In this document: one piece after another, positions 36,145 through 48,143 of the stretch
Layout: the number at the start of each line of letters is the position of its first letter
How positions within the stretch are numbered: position 1 is the first letter of the stretch
Source of the DNA: Bursaphelenchus xylophilus
Taxonomy: Eukaryota > Nematoda > Chromadorea > Rhabditida > Aphelenchoididae
DNA: 64,000 nt
Assembly: GCA_904066235.2 (NCBI GenBank)
Contig: CAJFCV020000006.1
Location: 10,416,001-10,480,000, forward strand
Direction: 5' to 3'
Notes under the pieces: generated by a model
What the model saw: only the letters and a program-made list of their open reading frames with translations
What the model was told of the DNA's origin: nothing
The model's database searches: none
Program-made: the position numbers and the translations under genes

Positions 36145-36528
36145 ATGCCAAAAAATTCCAAGAAAATTGTACATAGAGATGAACGCATCCCTGCTCTCTT
36201 TTTTTATTTTTTGATACAATTTCTCATGTCGTCGGTACCAGGAACTCTCCCTCCTTTAACCGCCCGTTTACAATCTTCCCAAGCTCTCGCAGAAGAAGTT
36301 CTCATGGCCAAGCCGTTGGGTGGCCAATTATTTGAGATTTATGCCCTCAAGATGGATTTAATGAGCCCAAACCCTCCGGCAATGAACCCTTTCTTTTGGG
36401 ACACGCTTTTGGCGTCTTTAAAAGCCTCTTCATTCAAAGTTGAGACTTTTAATCACCTTCGGGCGATGAAATACGGGCGTTTTAGAATAGGTCATGAGAC
36501 TTTCGAACGTGAAATGTTGGATTTTTGA
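36145..36528 (+). CDS. orphan ORF, 127 aa
   Basis: A single-exon frame that is much richer in G+C than its surroundings, with an AATAAA about 45 bases after the stop. The first ATG gives 127 aa with a basic leader and a short hydrophobic stretch. A second in-frame ATG at 36226 gives about 100 aa and is where protein-like composition begins. No motif or family is recognised. It could be a real small gene, the last exon of a gene whose other exons I cannot see, or a relic. Nothing nearby indicates a role. Confidence 0.4.
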   Translation: MPKNSKKIVHRDERIPALFFYFLIQFLMSSVPGTLPPLTARLQSSQALAEEVLMAKPLGGQLFEIYALKMDLMSPNPPAMNPFFWDTLLASLKASSFKVETFNHLRAMKYGRFRIGHETFEREMLDF

Positions 36529-36571
36529 GGATTGTAAGTAGTGACGAAAATATAGGAAAAATTGAAAAAAA

Positions 36572-36577
36572 AATAAA
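36572..36577 (+). terminator. polyadenylation signal AATAAA
   Basis: Follows the stop of the 127-aa ORF by about 45 bases. In such AT-rich DNA a chance occurrence is possible. Confidence 0.35.
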
Positions 36578-38040
36578 AGTTGATTTTTTGGCATTTTTTA
36601 AAAAGAAACATATAATTTATAATTAACTTTTTTTAATTTAAATAAAATATTAAAATGCGCTTGAAATTACAGATTTATAATAAAAAATAATAATAAATTT
36701 TAATGTTGGTAAAGTCGGAAAAAAATAAAAATTGATTTTTTCGCTTTTTTTATTATTTTTTTAGTTTTTTTATTAATAATAAAATTAATTAAAATTATTT
36801 TACGTTAAAATACGCCCAAGCATTTCTGACTTTACACAAAAAAATAATAAATTTTATTTAATTTTTTAATTTTGAAATATTTTTATACGTTTTCTTTATT
36901 TTTTTAAATTTCAAAAAATCAAATTTTTAATTTTCATTATTTGTTTGATTTACGCTCCTAAACACAATAAAAACATTTTTTTTTTATTTTCCAAAATAAA
37001 AATTTTTTTTGTTATTTTAAAATACATAGAAAGCTTAACAAATCACTAGTTTGACCTTGTGATTTATTATGTTTAACATGAAGACCCTAAGGAAGCCTGA
37101 ACAATTTGTTTCGCCATTTTTTAGAGGTTTCTTTTGTAAAAAACTAAATAATTTTCTAGCATTTACTGTAATTTTCTTTTTTTATATAAATTTTTCGATA
37201 TATAAATTTCATTCTAAATATATTTTTTTACAAAAAATAATTTTTTTTTTAATTTCTTTTTAATTTCTTTTTTTTTAATTTCCCAAAAAATTTTTTTCTG
37301 GCCAAAAAATTTGTTGTTGTCGGCGCGGTCAAGCGTACCATTTTTCATTTGGGCCTCTCATCATCGGATTTCGCGGTACGCGAGCAGATTGTAATTTGAT
37401 TTCTGGCAGTGGGGCTGATTATGTTATCGGAGGAGTGGAATCCTCCCCGAAAAACGGCTTATAACGTTTGTCGACCAGGAAGCGCTGGGCCAAAAATATC
37501 GGCCAAGGGGTTGTTCGGAGAGCGATACGTGGATTTGCAAAAGTTTTGAGTGGTTTGGAGTTTGGGAGGTCCAAGAAAATTGGAAATTTAACCTTGTTTT
37601 AGGTCTGAATGCCCTAAAAATTAATTTTTCTTTTGGTTTTGAAGAACTTTTTAGTTCCGCAATGAATTTTTTAGAACACTAATGTCATTATTCTTGTCTA
37701 GAAATCGTAAAAACCAATTTCGCAGCTAATATTTTTTTCAAATTTTCAATTTTCATCATATTTTACCTAAAAATTGCCAAAAATCCAATTTTTTTTTGAA
37801 ATTTGAAATATTTTCCGGTCTTTTCTTCTACTCTATCACTTACCACACCCTCTATTCTTCTCTAACCTTCTTAAAAATCCTTTTTTGCCCTCATTTCCAC
37901 CTTATTCTAGACAAAAAAAAATTTTTTTTGGTCCCGCCACGAAAACCCGGAAATCCTTGTATATAATAGTTCAAACATCATGATTGTTTATTTAGGGTGT
38001 GGTCAATATTCCCACGGTAAATTTGGTGGTGCGTAAGGTC
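36578..38040. other. AT-rich intergenic DNA with island 37320-37560
   Basis: No gene supported. The island shares GATTGTAATTTGATTTC with a similar string (GATTGTATTTTGATTTC) in the island at 30200, the only sequence link noticed between islands. Confidence 0.35.
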
Positions 38041-38772
38041 CAAGTTTTTCATTCCGCACAGTGCAGTGAAACTTTTTCGCATGCACCGTGCGGAAACACC
38101 ATTTGGTTTATAGGCAATTTTTAGGACATTGGAACTTGCTGTAAAGGCTATAATAAAACTCTCTGAAGATTAAAAAATCATATAGAAGAGGGCAGGGGAA
38201 GCCATTGTTTTTTTGCAGGGTTTCTTGAGGGGATTTATATTGTAGTAGACATCTGATGTTTGAAACTTAAAAAAATGATCGTAAACAAAATTTTAAAAGG
38301 CTACAGTAATTTTTCTCGCATTAGAAGCTTAGAAAATGTCTAGAAAAACTTAGGATTTGACTTTATATTGCACTAGACATCAAAAATAAAAAATTTTCGG
38401 TCCCACCACGAAAACTTTCCAATTTTAAAAAATTTGCTCCTGCATCAAAATATAGGTCCAGTTGATGATGACGATCTATTTATTACGATTTTTATGTCTA
38501 ATATTATCTACTTTTTGACAAAATAGTATTTTTTGCTCATTTGTCATCCTTTCAATATACAGTGCACTTTTACTCCACCAAAACCAACTCTAATTTCGTC
38601 TGTAGGTGACGAAATTAGGTGAGGTGAGCCCGAGAAGCTTTTGATCCCCCACTGACCTTCGCATTTTCGCCTTCCTTCGTCATTTTCTGGACTTTTAGAC
38701 GTGAAAGTTCGAACTTTCTCCTTTTCGTCTTCCATTTAGGGCCCCAACTTATCCGCGTCCCCCCTTTACATA
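38041..38772. other. intergenic, two dyad copies then nothing
   Basis: GCACAGTGC and GCACCGTGC lie near 38057 and 38083. The rest has no supported gene; the minus-strand frame at 38544-38735 is unsupported. Confidence 0.4.
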
Positions 38773-39142
38773 TCACCCTTCATTTGGGCGAATGTCATGT
38801 TTCTGCACTTGGGTCGGGGCGAGGCCATTAGAAGTCGCGAAACGACGGTAATTTGGGACTCCCCATCTGTCCTCATAACACGTCGGGCGGGGAGAGCGGA
38901 AATACGATTTCTGCCCATTTTCGCAAATTTTTTGCTGGTTTTTGTCGCTGAATTCGGGGACTTTTTTGAATTTAACTGATTTTTTTTCTTTTTTTTCTAT
39001 TTTTTCAATTAAATTTTTCGTTGCAAGGCATAAAAAAGTGTCTGAAGAAGGCCGAAAAATCAGGTCAAGTAGCCAGCTCGGCCCAGCCCTCCGTTTTCCG
39101 TTGTTCCGGCTACGTTTTTTCCGAAAGTGCGCAAACTTTTTT

Positions 39143-39435
39143 TTGCACGTCCGCAGTGCAAAAATTTTCATTTTGCACTGTGCATTTGTCTTTTGCACTG
39201 TGCGGTGGGAATGCACTGTGCATTTGTTTGTTTGCACCGTGCAGTCGAAATGGACTGTGCAGTTGGTGATTTGCACAGTGCAGTCGAATGTCGCGCGACA
39301 AAAAAACCGTTTTTGATTTGTGTCGCTGCGACTTTTCTGAAAGCGATGTTTCGCGATGAGGCAAAATGCACTGTGCAAAGAGACTTGAAAAAGTGTTTGC
39401 ACGGTGCAAAAAGAAGCGACATGCACTGTGCAGTT
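39143..39435. repeat. dyad cluster 6
   Basis: About ten GCACNGTGC copies 20-40 bases apart, with palindromic TGTCGCGCGACA between them. A ~150-bp part (39305-39455) recurs in the same orientation at 40320-40470, on the other side of the large palindrome. Confidence 0.8.
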
Positions 39436-39465
39436 GAAATGTCGCGCGACAAAAACCGTTTTTGA

Positions 39466-40325
39466 TTGGAATCCTTCGATTGCGACCCCGCTCGATTGCG
39501 ACCTCGCATCGATTGCGACCCCGCATCGATTGCGACCCAAAATGGGGTAAAGCGACCCCGGGATGAAAATTCCTCGATTCTCTTCGGGAAAAACTTGCTT
39601 TAGGGGTTTTCGAGGGTGCTGATTTCGAAAATGATGTTCATTTTTCCTCTAGTACTACATAGTGCTGTCTGATACTATATAGTACGAAGTGAAAATATCG
39701 CTTTTGACGTTAAATACTCGATTTAGGGGTTTTCGAGGGTGCTGATTTCGAAAATGATGTTCATTTTTCCTCTAGTACTACATAGGACTGTCTGATACTA
39801 TATAGTACGAAGTCAAAATATGGCTTTTGACGTTAATGGTGTTGTTTTGATGCTTAGTACTCTTCAAAAACACGTTTTAAAGGCTTGGTGCTATATAGTA
39901 CTGTCTGATACTATATAGTACGAAGTAAAAATAGGCGTACTAAGCACCAGAACAACACCACGAACGCCTAAAGGCCAACTTTAACCTCGTACTACATAGT
40001 ATCAGATAGTACTATATAGCACCAAGTCTTTAAAACGTGTTTTTGAAGAGTACTAAGCATCAAAACAACACCATTAACGTCAAAAGCGATATTTTGACTT
40101 CGTACTATATAGTATCAGACAGCACTATGTTGTACTAGAGGAAAAATGAACATCATTTTCGAAATCAGCACCCTCGAAAACCCCTAAAGCAAGTTTTTCC
40201 CGAAGAGAATCGAGGAATTTTCATCCCGGGGTCGCTTTACCCCATTTTGGGTCGCAATCGATGCGGGGTCGCAATCGATGCTGGGTCGCAATCGATGCGG
40301 GGTCGCAATCGATGGAATTCTTTTT
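39466..40325. repeat. 860-bp inverted repeat (fold-back)
   Basis: Left arm text such as TTCGATTGCGACCCCGC, AAAGCGACCCCGGGATGAAA and AGGGGTTTTCGAGGGTGCTG is matched almost exactly in inverse on the right, with the centre near 39930. The left arm contains an internal ~120-bp direct duplication (39597 and 39717). TACTATATAGTA palindromes recur throughout. No ORF of interest. Confidence 0.85.
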
Positions 40326-40376
40326 GATTTGTGTCGCTGCGACTTTTCTGAAAGCGATTTTTCGCGATGGGACAAA

Positions 40377-40775
40377 ATGCACTGTGCAAAGAGACTTGAA
40401 AAAAGTGTTTGCACGGTGCAAAAAGAGACAAGTTGCACAGTGCAATTGAAACGTCGCGCGACAAAAACTGAAGCGATTTTTTGCGATGAGACAAAATGCA
40501 CTGTGCAAAATGACTTGAAAAGGACCTGCACGGTGCAAAAATTGGTGAATTGCACAGTGCAAAATGACTTGAAAAAAGTTTGCACAGTGCAAAAAGGGGT
40601 AAAATGCACAGTGCAAAGAGACTTAAAAAAGAGTTTGCACAGTGCAAAAATGGGTAAAATGCACTGTGCAAAATGATTTGAAAAAGGTCTGCACAGTGCA
40701 AAAAGATGAAAATATGCACAGTGCAGAATTATTTGAAAAAAATTTGCACTGTGCAAAAACAATCAAAATGCACTG
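40377..40775. repeat. dyad cluster 7
   Basis: About fifteen GCACNGTGC copies at 25-35-base intervals, linked by spacers of the type AAATGACTTGAAAAA. Mixed central bases. Confidence 0.85.
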
Positions 40776-41649
40776 TGCGCCTTGCCAAAGCATCAAGAGG
40801 CTTTCGAAAAAGCGGAGTAAGTTATGGATTGAATTTGTAACGCGGCTTTATTAACTTCCTTATCTATTTTTAGACAAATCTACGGGGGTGTGGCAGGAAA
40901 TAGAATAAAAAACGGACTCTGTGGTATCATAAATTTCTGGACCATGGTAAAATCTATTGTTATAAGATGAACTTTATTTTCCAAAGCCGGAAAAGAATTA
41001 AAGTCCAAAAAATTTCATTGTTTTTTGGTGTTTGAATTGGAAAAGTGCGATTTCTTGAGGTTTATTGTTATTTAATAGGCCGCCCGGAATGTGGCTGTAC
41101 TGAATTCTTTGCACTGTGCAATTTCTGGCTTTTTGCACCGTGCAATCGGCTTTTTTGGGCTGCCCCAAGTTTTTTTGTGCAGTGCGAACGCCAAAAATCA
41201 GTCCGGCGACTTTATAGAAGGACTAGAAAGCGTTTCTTGAAAAAAAAATTTTTTTTTATTTTTCGAATTTTTGCAAATAATTTTATTTTTTTATTTTTTT
41301 CAATTTTTGATGTCAATTTTTTTTTATTTTTTCCCACTTTTGCCTTTTTTAATTATTTTTTCTCTCAAAAAATGGCTCTTTCTACCCTTCAATTACCAGA
41401 CCTTTCCTTAATAATCATTTCATATTTTGATTACCAAAAATTTCACAGTCCAAAAAAATAAAATTAAATCCAATCGAGAGAGTTGCGAATGTCCTTTCTC
41501 GTGTTTTCCCCTCTCCAAGATTACGGTAGTCTTCTCGGGATGACGCGAGTAATGGGAGACATATGGTTATTAACGGGTCTGGAAGTGGAACGGACTACAG
41601 CTTTGGGGGAAATAAAATCTTTTCAGTTGTTGTTAATTTACACGTTCTC
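40776..41649. other. intergenic with one dyad element copy
   Basis: A minus-orientation copy of the 6600-6745 element lies at 41085-41215, ending CTTTATAGAAGGACTAG. The rest is AT-rich with a small G+C-richer island at 41480-41640. No gene supported. Confidence 0.4.
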
Positions 41650-43390
41650 CTGGGACGGTCAAGTCTTCCTCTCAACCTTTTTGGGACTTTTAGCCATTTC
41701 CTATTACAAGTACTGCCTTTGAGGTGCTCATTAAGCTTTCCAGATGAGGTGCTGTCGAAAACAAGGGGCCATGGCTGGTTGGGTCAAGTGTTTCTCTTGG
41801 GGTGGTCAAGTTTTTCTCTCACTTTTTTGGTATTTTTTGACTGCTTCTCCTTACATTTGACCTCTTTGTCACCATTTCCCATTTTTTCAGATTGGGACAA
41901 GTCTGTCTCCCTGGGTGGTCAAGTTTTTCCAGCTTTGGGTCAAGTCTTACCCTAAATTTTTCTTGCGATTTTTGGCGATTTTCCCTCACACTTGACTTTT
42001 TTTTAACCATTTTCACCCACTTTTTCGGCTGGGTCAAGTCTTCCCTCCTTGGGGTCAAGTCTTTCTTCCGTGGTGTCAAGTCTTTCTCTCACATTTTTTT
42101 GTATTTTTTTACCATTTCTCCTTACATTTAACCTCAAAAATAAATCCTTGGTAACTATTTTTCACATTTTTCCCCGCCTCATCCCATGAAAATTGCACGT
42201 CAATTCTCTCCAATTTCTCATTCTCCCATTTTTTTCTGGTCGAGCCGATTTATTATTTGTTTATTCCACCGCAAACTTTTCAAATGTTATCCATGTTGTT
42301 TATATGCCCCCAAGGTGTAGTTGGGCGCGTTTTGCCATTAGTCAAATGCAGATTAAAGGCCGAGGGGACGGGCCCGGACAGACGGCCCAATTGGGACTTG
42401 AAACGGGGCTCGGCTGCGACAATTATTCATCAGACTAATATCGGGGAATTTTATTTTATTTTTAATAATTTTTTCATACTCCATATATTAATTCCTGAAG
42501 ATTTTAGCTCGCCCTTTGCAGACCGAGAGAACACGCGAAACGCGGAGATCGGTCAGAGAAAAAAGACTTTGTTGGCTATATCTTTGCCAGTTTTGCGGGG
42601 AAAAAATTAATTTTTTGTGGAAACATCACTCTCTACAGTAGAAATAAGTATCAAACTTTTCATACTAAAATTCGAAAAAAAATTTCGTATTTTTTCCAAC
42701 TTTGAACCTAAAAATCTCGGTCATTTCTGCAAAACGCGAGCTAGAGGCTCGTATATGCCATAGAAAAAGATTATTTTAAATTTGTGTCAAGTTTTATGGA
42801 AGTCTGAACATTGTACATGTAGCACATGCTAATCATTTTTATTTGTTCTAAAATTTTCAAAAAATTACGATTTAGCCACAATTCGCCTACATCGACGTAT
42901 TTTACAAACTACATGTATGAAACAAGGGGTCACGCTGCAGCTTGGGTCAAGTCTTTCTCCCGGGGTGGTCAAGTCTTCCTCTCAATATTTTGTGATTTTT
43001 AAACGTTTCCGCTTAGAATTACTATCTTTTGAAGTGTTTGCTACTCTCTCCAGATGAGTTACTGTTGAAAACGAGTGCCATGATTGGTCGAGTCAAGTCT
43101 TTCCCCCGGGGTGGTCAAGTGTTCCTCTCAATTTTTCGTCATTTTTTATACCGTTTCTCCGTACATTTAACCTCAAAAATATATTGTTTATAACCATTTC
43201 ACCCATTTTTCAGGTTGGGTCAAGTCTTTCTCCATGTGTGGTCAAGTCTTTCTCTCATTTTTTTTTGGTTTTTTTGAGTATTCCTCCTTACATTTGGCTT
43301 CAAAAAAAATTCTTTGTAACCATTTTCACAATTTTTTTCTGCTTTGGTCAAGTCTTTCCACACGGGTGGTCAAGTCTTCCTCTCAATTTT
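41650..43390. repeat. GGTCAAGTCTT minisatellite, ~130-bp unit
   Basis: Units beginning GGGTCAAGTCTTTCTC and GGTGGTCAAGTCTTCCTCTC recur near 41656, 41785, 41897, 42030, 42945, 43085, 43215 and 43343, followed by similar T-rich text (CCATTTCTCCTTACATTTAA). The array is interrupted at about 42190-42900 by an island and a GAGATATTCAAC-family element. Confidence 0.75.
42455..42845. repeat. GAGATATTCAAC-family repeat inside minisatellite
   Basis: Landmarks GACCGAGAGAACACGCGAAA, GGCTATATCTTTGCCAG and CGGTCATTTCTGCAAAACGC. It appears to have inserted into the GGTCAAGTCTT array. Confidence 0.7.
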
Positions 43391-43601
43391 TGTTGTGTTT
43401 TTTGACCATTTCTCCTTACATTGCTTTGCCTGTTGGCTGTAAAAACGAAAAACTTTATATGTTAGAAAATTTTTTTAATATTTACTTTTTTTTATTTTTC
43501 GCGATTTTTTGAAATTTCAAATTTTTGAAATTTATAAAAAAATATGCAATTTCCAGTGAATCCTCAAAGATTGGCGCGGTTTTATCGCGCTTCCTGGACA
43601 A

Positions 43602-46600
43602 ATGTCCGCCACAGCCTTGAATTTCGTTCCGGGCCTGGTGCAGAACGCCACGATCCCGCCGCCCCGACCCCTGGAAGACCATGGCACGGTGCATCAGATG
43701 CGGCTCCTCCTCACCATCACTCATCTCCTCCTCGTTTCATTGGGCTCCATCAACTTGTTGGTGGTGTTTGTGATTGCCGTCAAACCATATATGCGCTCCA
43801 TTACCAATGTTTACATGGTGTCGCTGTGCTTGGCGGACTTTATGTACCTCGCCAATTTGGTCTTGGTGGCGGCCACACAGCTGAACAATAAGAGTTGGCC
43901 GTTTGGCCAGTTTTTGTGCACGGTTTATCATGGAACGGAGACTACTGGTAAGGCAATGGGAAAAATGAAAAAAAAATAAATTTTTTATGGAAAAAATTTC
44001 AAAAAAAAAAAAATAAAAAAAAATAAAATAAAATAAAATAAAATAAAATAAAATAAAATAAAATAAAATAAAATAAAATAAAATAAAATAAAATAAAATA
44101 AAATAAAATAAAATAAAATAAAATAAAATAAAAAATCAAAAAAATCTGAAATTATTATTTTTTTTTTATTTTTTTCGGAAAGGTCATATTCCACAAATCA
44201 AGTTCCGGATTCGTATTTTACAAATATTTATTTTTTTTCGAAATTCAGAAAAGAAACTAGGATTTTCTCTCCTTTTTATTACAAAAAAACGTAACACATA
44301 CGACCCTCAGATTCCCTCTAAATTTTGCACATATTTTTTATATCAGCCACTTATCAATTCCAGAAAATTTTAGCTCGCTCTTTACAGGCACAGCCGAGAT
44401 ATTCAACAACCTTTGTGACCGAGAGACTCCCCGAAACGTGGAGAGCGGTCAGAGAAAACCACTTTTTGGCCATATCTTTGCCAGTTTCACATGAAAAAAT
44501 TTGATTTTTTGTGGAAATATTACACTCTACGGTAGAAATAGGCACAAAACTTTTTGTGCCAAAATTCGAAAAAAAAGTGTCGCATTTTTTACAACTTTTG
44601 ATCTAAAAATCTTGGTTATTTCTGCAAATCACAAGCTAGAAGCTCCGTATATGTCATAGAAAAAAAATATTTTAAATCTGTGCCAAGTTTTGTCAAAATT
44701 TGAACGTGGCAAATGTAGCACATTTTTTTTAATTTCGAGGCAAAAAAAATACGATTTAACAACAATTCGCCTCCATCGACGTATTTTACAAAAAAACATT
44801 TTTATATAATATTATTTTTATTTATTTTTTAATAAAAAATTTTTTCGCCAAAAAATAAAAATAATAAAATCAATTTTTTTTATCATGCTTCTTATGCTCG
44901 TATTTTACAATTTTTTTACAAAATTTCTTTTCTAATTCCTTTTATTTCCAGGTAAATACGCCTCAGTAATGTTTGTCGTTCTATTGGCGGCCGATCGTTA
45001 CTGCGCAATGTGTCGCCCTTCAATTTGCGCGCGCTATCGCAACTACAAAGTGGCCTTGGCCCTGACTTGTCTGGCGTGGACGCTGGCCTTCGCCGCATCT
45101 TTTCCGCTCTTCGCCATCGCCGAAGTTGTAATGTTGCGGTTTCGGAGTGTGGAGAATGTGCATAAATTGTGCATTGCCAAGTGGCCAAACTCGGATGCGG
45201 CTAGATGGTGAGTGGATTGAAAAAAAAACTTTAAAATAAAAAAGAATTGAAAAAAAAGCTTTATTTTTGAAGACTGCACAGTGCAAAGCATGTAGCATTT
45301 TTTACGCTTTGCACTGTGCAGTAATTTCGATGCTTTGCACTGTGCAAGATTTTTGGTACTTCGCACTGTGCAGCATTTTTTACGCTTTGCACTTTGCAGT
45401 TATTTCGATGCTTTGCACGGTGCGTCATTTTTGCTATTTTTCACCGTGCAAAATTTTTAGTACTTCGCACTGTGCAACTTTTTTGATCTTTGACATTTTG
45501 CACTGTGCGGCTTTTGAAATGCCTTGCACGGTGCATAATCTTTGAGACTTCGCACTGTGCAGTTTTTCGAATGTTTTGCACGGTGCAACTTTTTGGATGC
45601 TTTGCACTGTGCAGCATTTTTGTTACTTCGCACTGTGCACCATACTTTGACGCGTTGCACTGTGCAGTTTTTTGAACTTCGACGCTATGCACTGTGCATA
45701 ATCTTTGACACTTTGCACTGTGCAGTTTTTCGAATGCTTTGCACTGTGCAATCTTCTTGATGTTTTGCACTGTGCAATCTTCTTGATGTTTTGCACTGTG
45801 CAATCTTCTTGATGTTTTGCACTGTGCAATCTTCTTGATGTTTTGCACCGTGCAGAATCTTTTAAACTTTGCACTGTGCAGTTTTTCGAATTTTTGGAAC
45901 TATGCAGGTTCTTGAATGTTTTGCACTGTGCAGAAGCCTTGGCACTTTGCACTGTGCAATTTTCAAATTCTTTGCACTATGCACCCGCGTTTTTTTTTTA
46001 TTTTTTGAATATCTCGAAAGAACTTTCAAACCGGGCGCTAAAATTTTTTAGAATTGATATTTAGCCTACATCCAACGTTTATACAAGTTTTTTAATACAA
46101 AATGCGGAAAAAAAATTTTTTGAAAATTTTCAAAATTTCCCAAATTTTTTTCTAATTCACCTCAAAATTTTCAGGTACATCACCTTCTCCTCGATCCTGA
46201 TCTTCGCCATTCCCTTAGGGCTCATTATTTTCTTCTACTACCATATCCTGAACAAGCTACGGGCGGCGGTCAAGTCGAACAAGCGAATGCGGCGCTCTTC
46301 CAGCTCCCGAGCACCATACCATCGTGTTACGCGGCTCGTATTGTGGGTGGTCATCTTCCATGTGATGTGTTGGTCGCCCTTCTGGACTTTCAACCTGTTC
46401 AGCTCGATTTTGCGGCTTCGAATTTCGACGCAATTCGATCGGATCGTCGTCAATGTCATCCACTTGTTCCCCTACATGAATTGCGCTCTGAATCCGCTGG
46501 TGTACGCGGTGAATGCGGAGAACTTCCGCCGGGCGTTCCGTTCGCTGTTTTGTGGAGCCAAGACGGCGCACAGCTCGTTGGCGCCGGATGACACGCATTT

Positions 46601-48143
46601 CCCGGGACATACGACGAATAGACAAACGTAAGGAGGTTTTTGTTAAAAAATGGGGGTTTTGAGGGAAAAACCTTGGTTTAAAATACGAAAACAAATACTA
46701 AATAGCCTCTAATATCCTTTACGCATCATATTATTAATTAATTTCACGCAAATTTCGCATTTTTAGGGCATAAAATCCAGAAAATATATCAAAAGTGCCA
46801 TGGATAATATAATTTTGGTCATAAAACTCCCAGAAATCACAAACGAAAGCCTAATTTTTGCCTTAGCCTTTTCACAACGTCTTCTCCTTGCAGTCTGAGC
46901 TGATTCTCCGCTAAAAATCACCTTGCAACAGAATGCCAAGAAACTGCGAAATTTCGCGGGAATTTGAATTTGTGAACTCTGAGCCGTCGAAAACTCGTGG
47001 AGATGCTTAAAAATGAGTAGGAATCAAGGAAAAAATAAAAACATAGATATTTTTTCCACTTTTTTTCACGTTTTTAGTAATAAATACGATAGTTGCAGAT
47101 TGACAAGTGCCTTCAATCACAGTTCCGAGCGTTTGTTGAGCATCCACAGCGGCCAAACGGCGCTCGCGCAACGCTATGCCTCAGCCACAATGCTAAATGG
47201 GTCCGTCTTTCTGCCGCATCATGAGAAATCTCCACTGCCCACTCCTCCGACCAAGGTGAGATATTACATACTACTGCAATATAAAAAATCGAAAAAACGA
47301 AAAATTTTCAAACAAATTTTGAGTGATATTAAATTTATAACGTTGCAGTGGGCGTTTCTGGTTCAAAAACGTCTGTTTGAAGCCATTTTAAGACTTGCAA
47401 CAGAACGCCAAAAAAATTTTGAATTTCGCGGGAAATTTGAAGTTTGATTTTTTTAGACTAAAAAAAGTAGAAATTGAGATCTGAGGCGTTAAAATTTAAT
47501 TTATTTACTGTTTTATTCAAAATAACACCTTGCAAGAGAATGCCAAAAAAATCTTGAATTTGGCGGGAAAATTGAAATTTGGTTTTTTTTAACTAGAAAG
47601 ACTAGAAATTGAGATCTGAGTTGTTAAAATTTATTTTACACACTATTTTTATTCGAAATCAGCCCTTGCAACAGAATGCCAAGAAATTTTGAATTTGGCG
47701 GGAAAATTGAAATTTGATTTTTTTTAGACTAGAAAGACTAGAAATTGAGATCTGAGTTGCTAAAATTTATTCTACACACTATTTTTATTCAAAATCAGCT
47801 CTTGCAACAGAATGCCAAAAATTTTTGAATTTGGCGGGAAATTCAAAATTCAATTTTTCAATTTCAGCCCAAAGAGCCGACCGTCCCGGAATGCGACGAA
47901 CTGCCGGCGGAGCTGCAGGACTGCACAAAGCACTGTTCCGTTGTGCGCTTCGTCAACGAAACCACCGAAGATTTGGTCTTTCCCATCGCCGTTCGCCATC
48001 GCCGCGTTTCGTCGATAAATTTGGCGCCCAAAGTGGGCGACTCAACACCAAATGCGCTGTCGCCTACGCATCTGCCTCAAACAAATTCGAATATGTCGCT
48101 GAATCGATCGCTGAATGACTCGGGCGACGAGGTTTTTATGTAA
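43602..48143 (+). CDS. class A peptide GPCR (somatostatin/allatostatin-C-like)
   Basis: A plasma-membrane neuropeptide receptor. Exons are 43602-43947, 44952-45207, 46175-46627, 47099-47255 and 47868-48143, all GT-AG and in phase, giving 495 aa. Seven membrane segments are evident. SLCLADF marks TM2, a Cys before TM3 and LCIAKWP in loop 2 can form the usual disulfide, ADRY covers 129-132 at the end of TM3, FHVMCWSP covers 262-269 in TM6 and NPLVY covers 307-311 in TM7. QNAT near the N-terminus is a glycosylation site. The tail of about 175 residues is long and Ser/Thr/Pro-rich. The motifs fit the somatostatin/opioid/allatostatin-C group, and the ligand is inferred only. Exon 4 has an alternative in-frame acceptor 21 bases upstream (47078). 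Introns 1, 2 and 4 are full of repeats. Confidence 0.92.
44012..44133. repeat. (AAAAT)n microsatellite
   Basis: About 24 uninterrupted copies of a 5-bp unit in intron 1 of the GPCR gene. Confidence 0.95.
44290..44745. repeat. GAGATATTCAAC-family repeat in GPCR intron 1
   Basis: Family landmarks GCCGAGATATTCAACAACC, GAGCGGTCAGAGAAAAC, GGCCATATCTTTGCCAG and ACTCTACGGTAGAAATAG in order. Confidence 0.75.
45274..45985. repeat. dyad cluster 8, regular ~26-bp spacing (GPCR intron 2)
   Basis: About 26 GCACNGTGC copies or one-base variants, most spaced 25-27 bases apart. Four consecutive units near 45735-45860 are the identical 26-mer with core TTTTGCACTGTGCAATC followed by TTCTTGATG. The central base is usually T, with G or C in several. 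Both strands are stop-poor because of the repeat, giving spurious reading frames. Confidence 0.9.
47392..47850. repeat. ~135-bp tandem repeat in GPCR intron 4
   Basis: Four units starting CTTGCAACAGAATGCC at about 47392, 47529, 47664 and 47800, each with TTTGGCGGGAAA and (in three) AGACTAGAAATTGAGATCTG. The last unit runs up to the 3' splice site of exon 5. Confidence 0.85.

Noticed and set aside
38773..39540. 255-codon minus-strand open frame
   Set aside because: It runs through the GCACNGTGC cluster; repeated CTVQ, LHSA and FALC-like translations come from the dyad in three frames.
43544..43891. 115-codon plus-strand frame over GPCR exon 1
   Set aside because: It overlaps exon 1 in another frame; the GPCR frame has the membrane segments and matching splice phases.
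45274..45985. CRISPR-like array with regular spacing
   Set aside because: It lies in an intron of a eukaryotic GPCR gene, spacers are short, similar to each other and A/T-rich, and the repeat is a 9-13-bp dyad.
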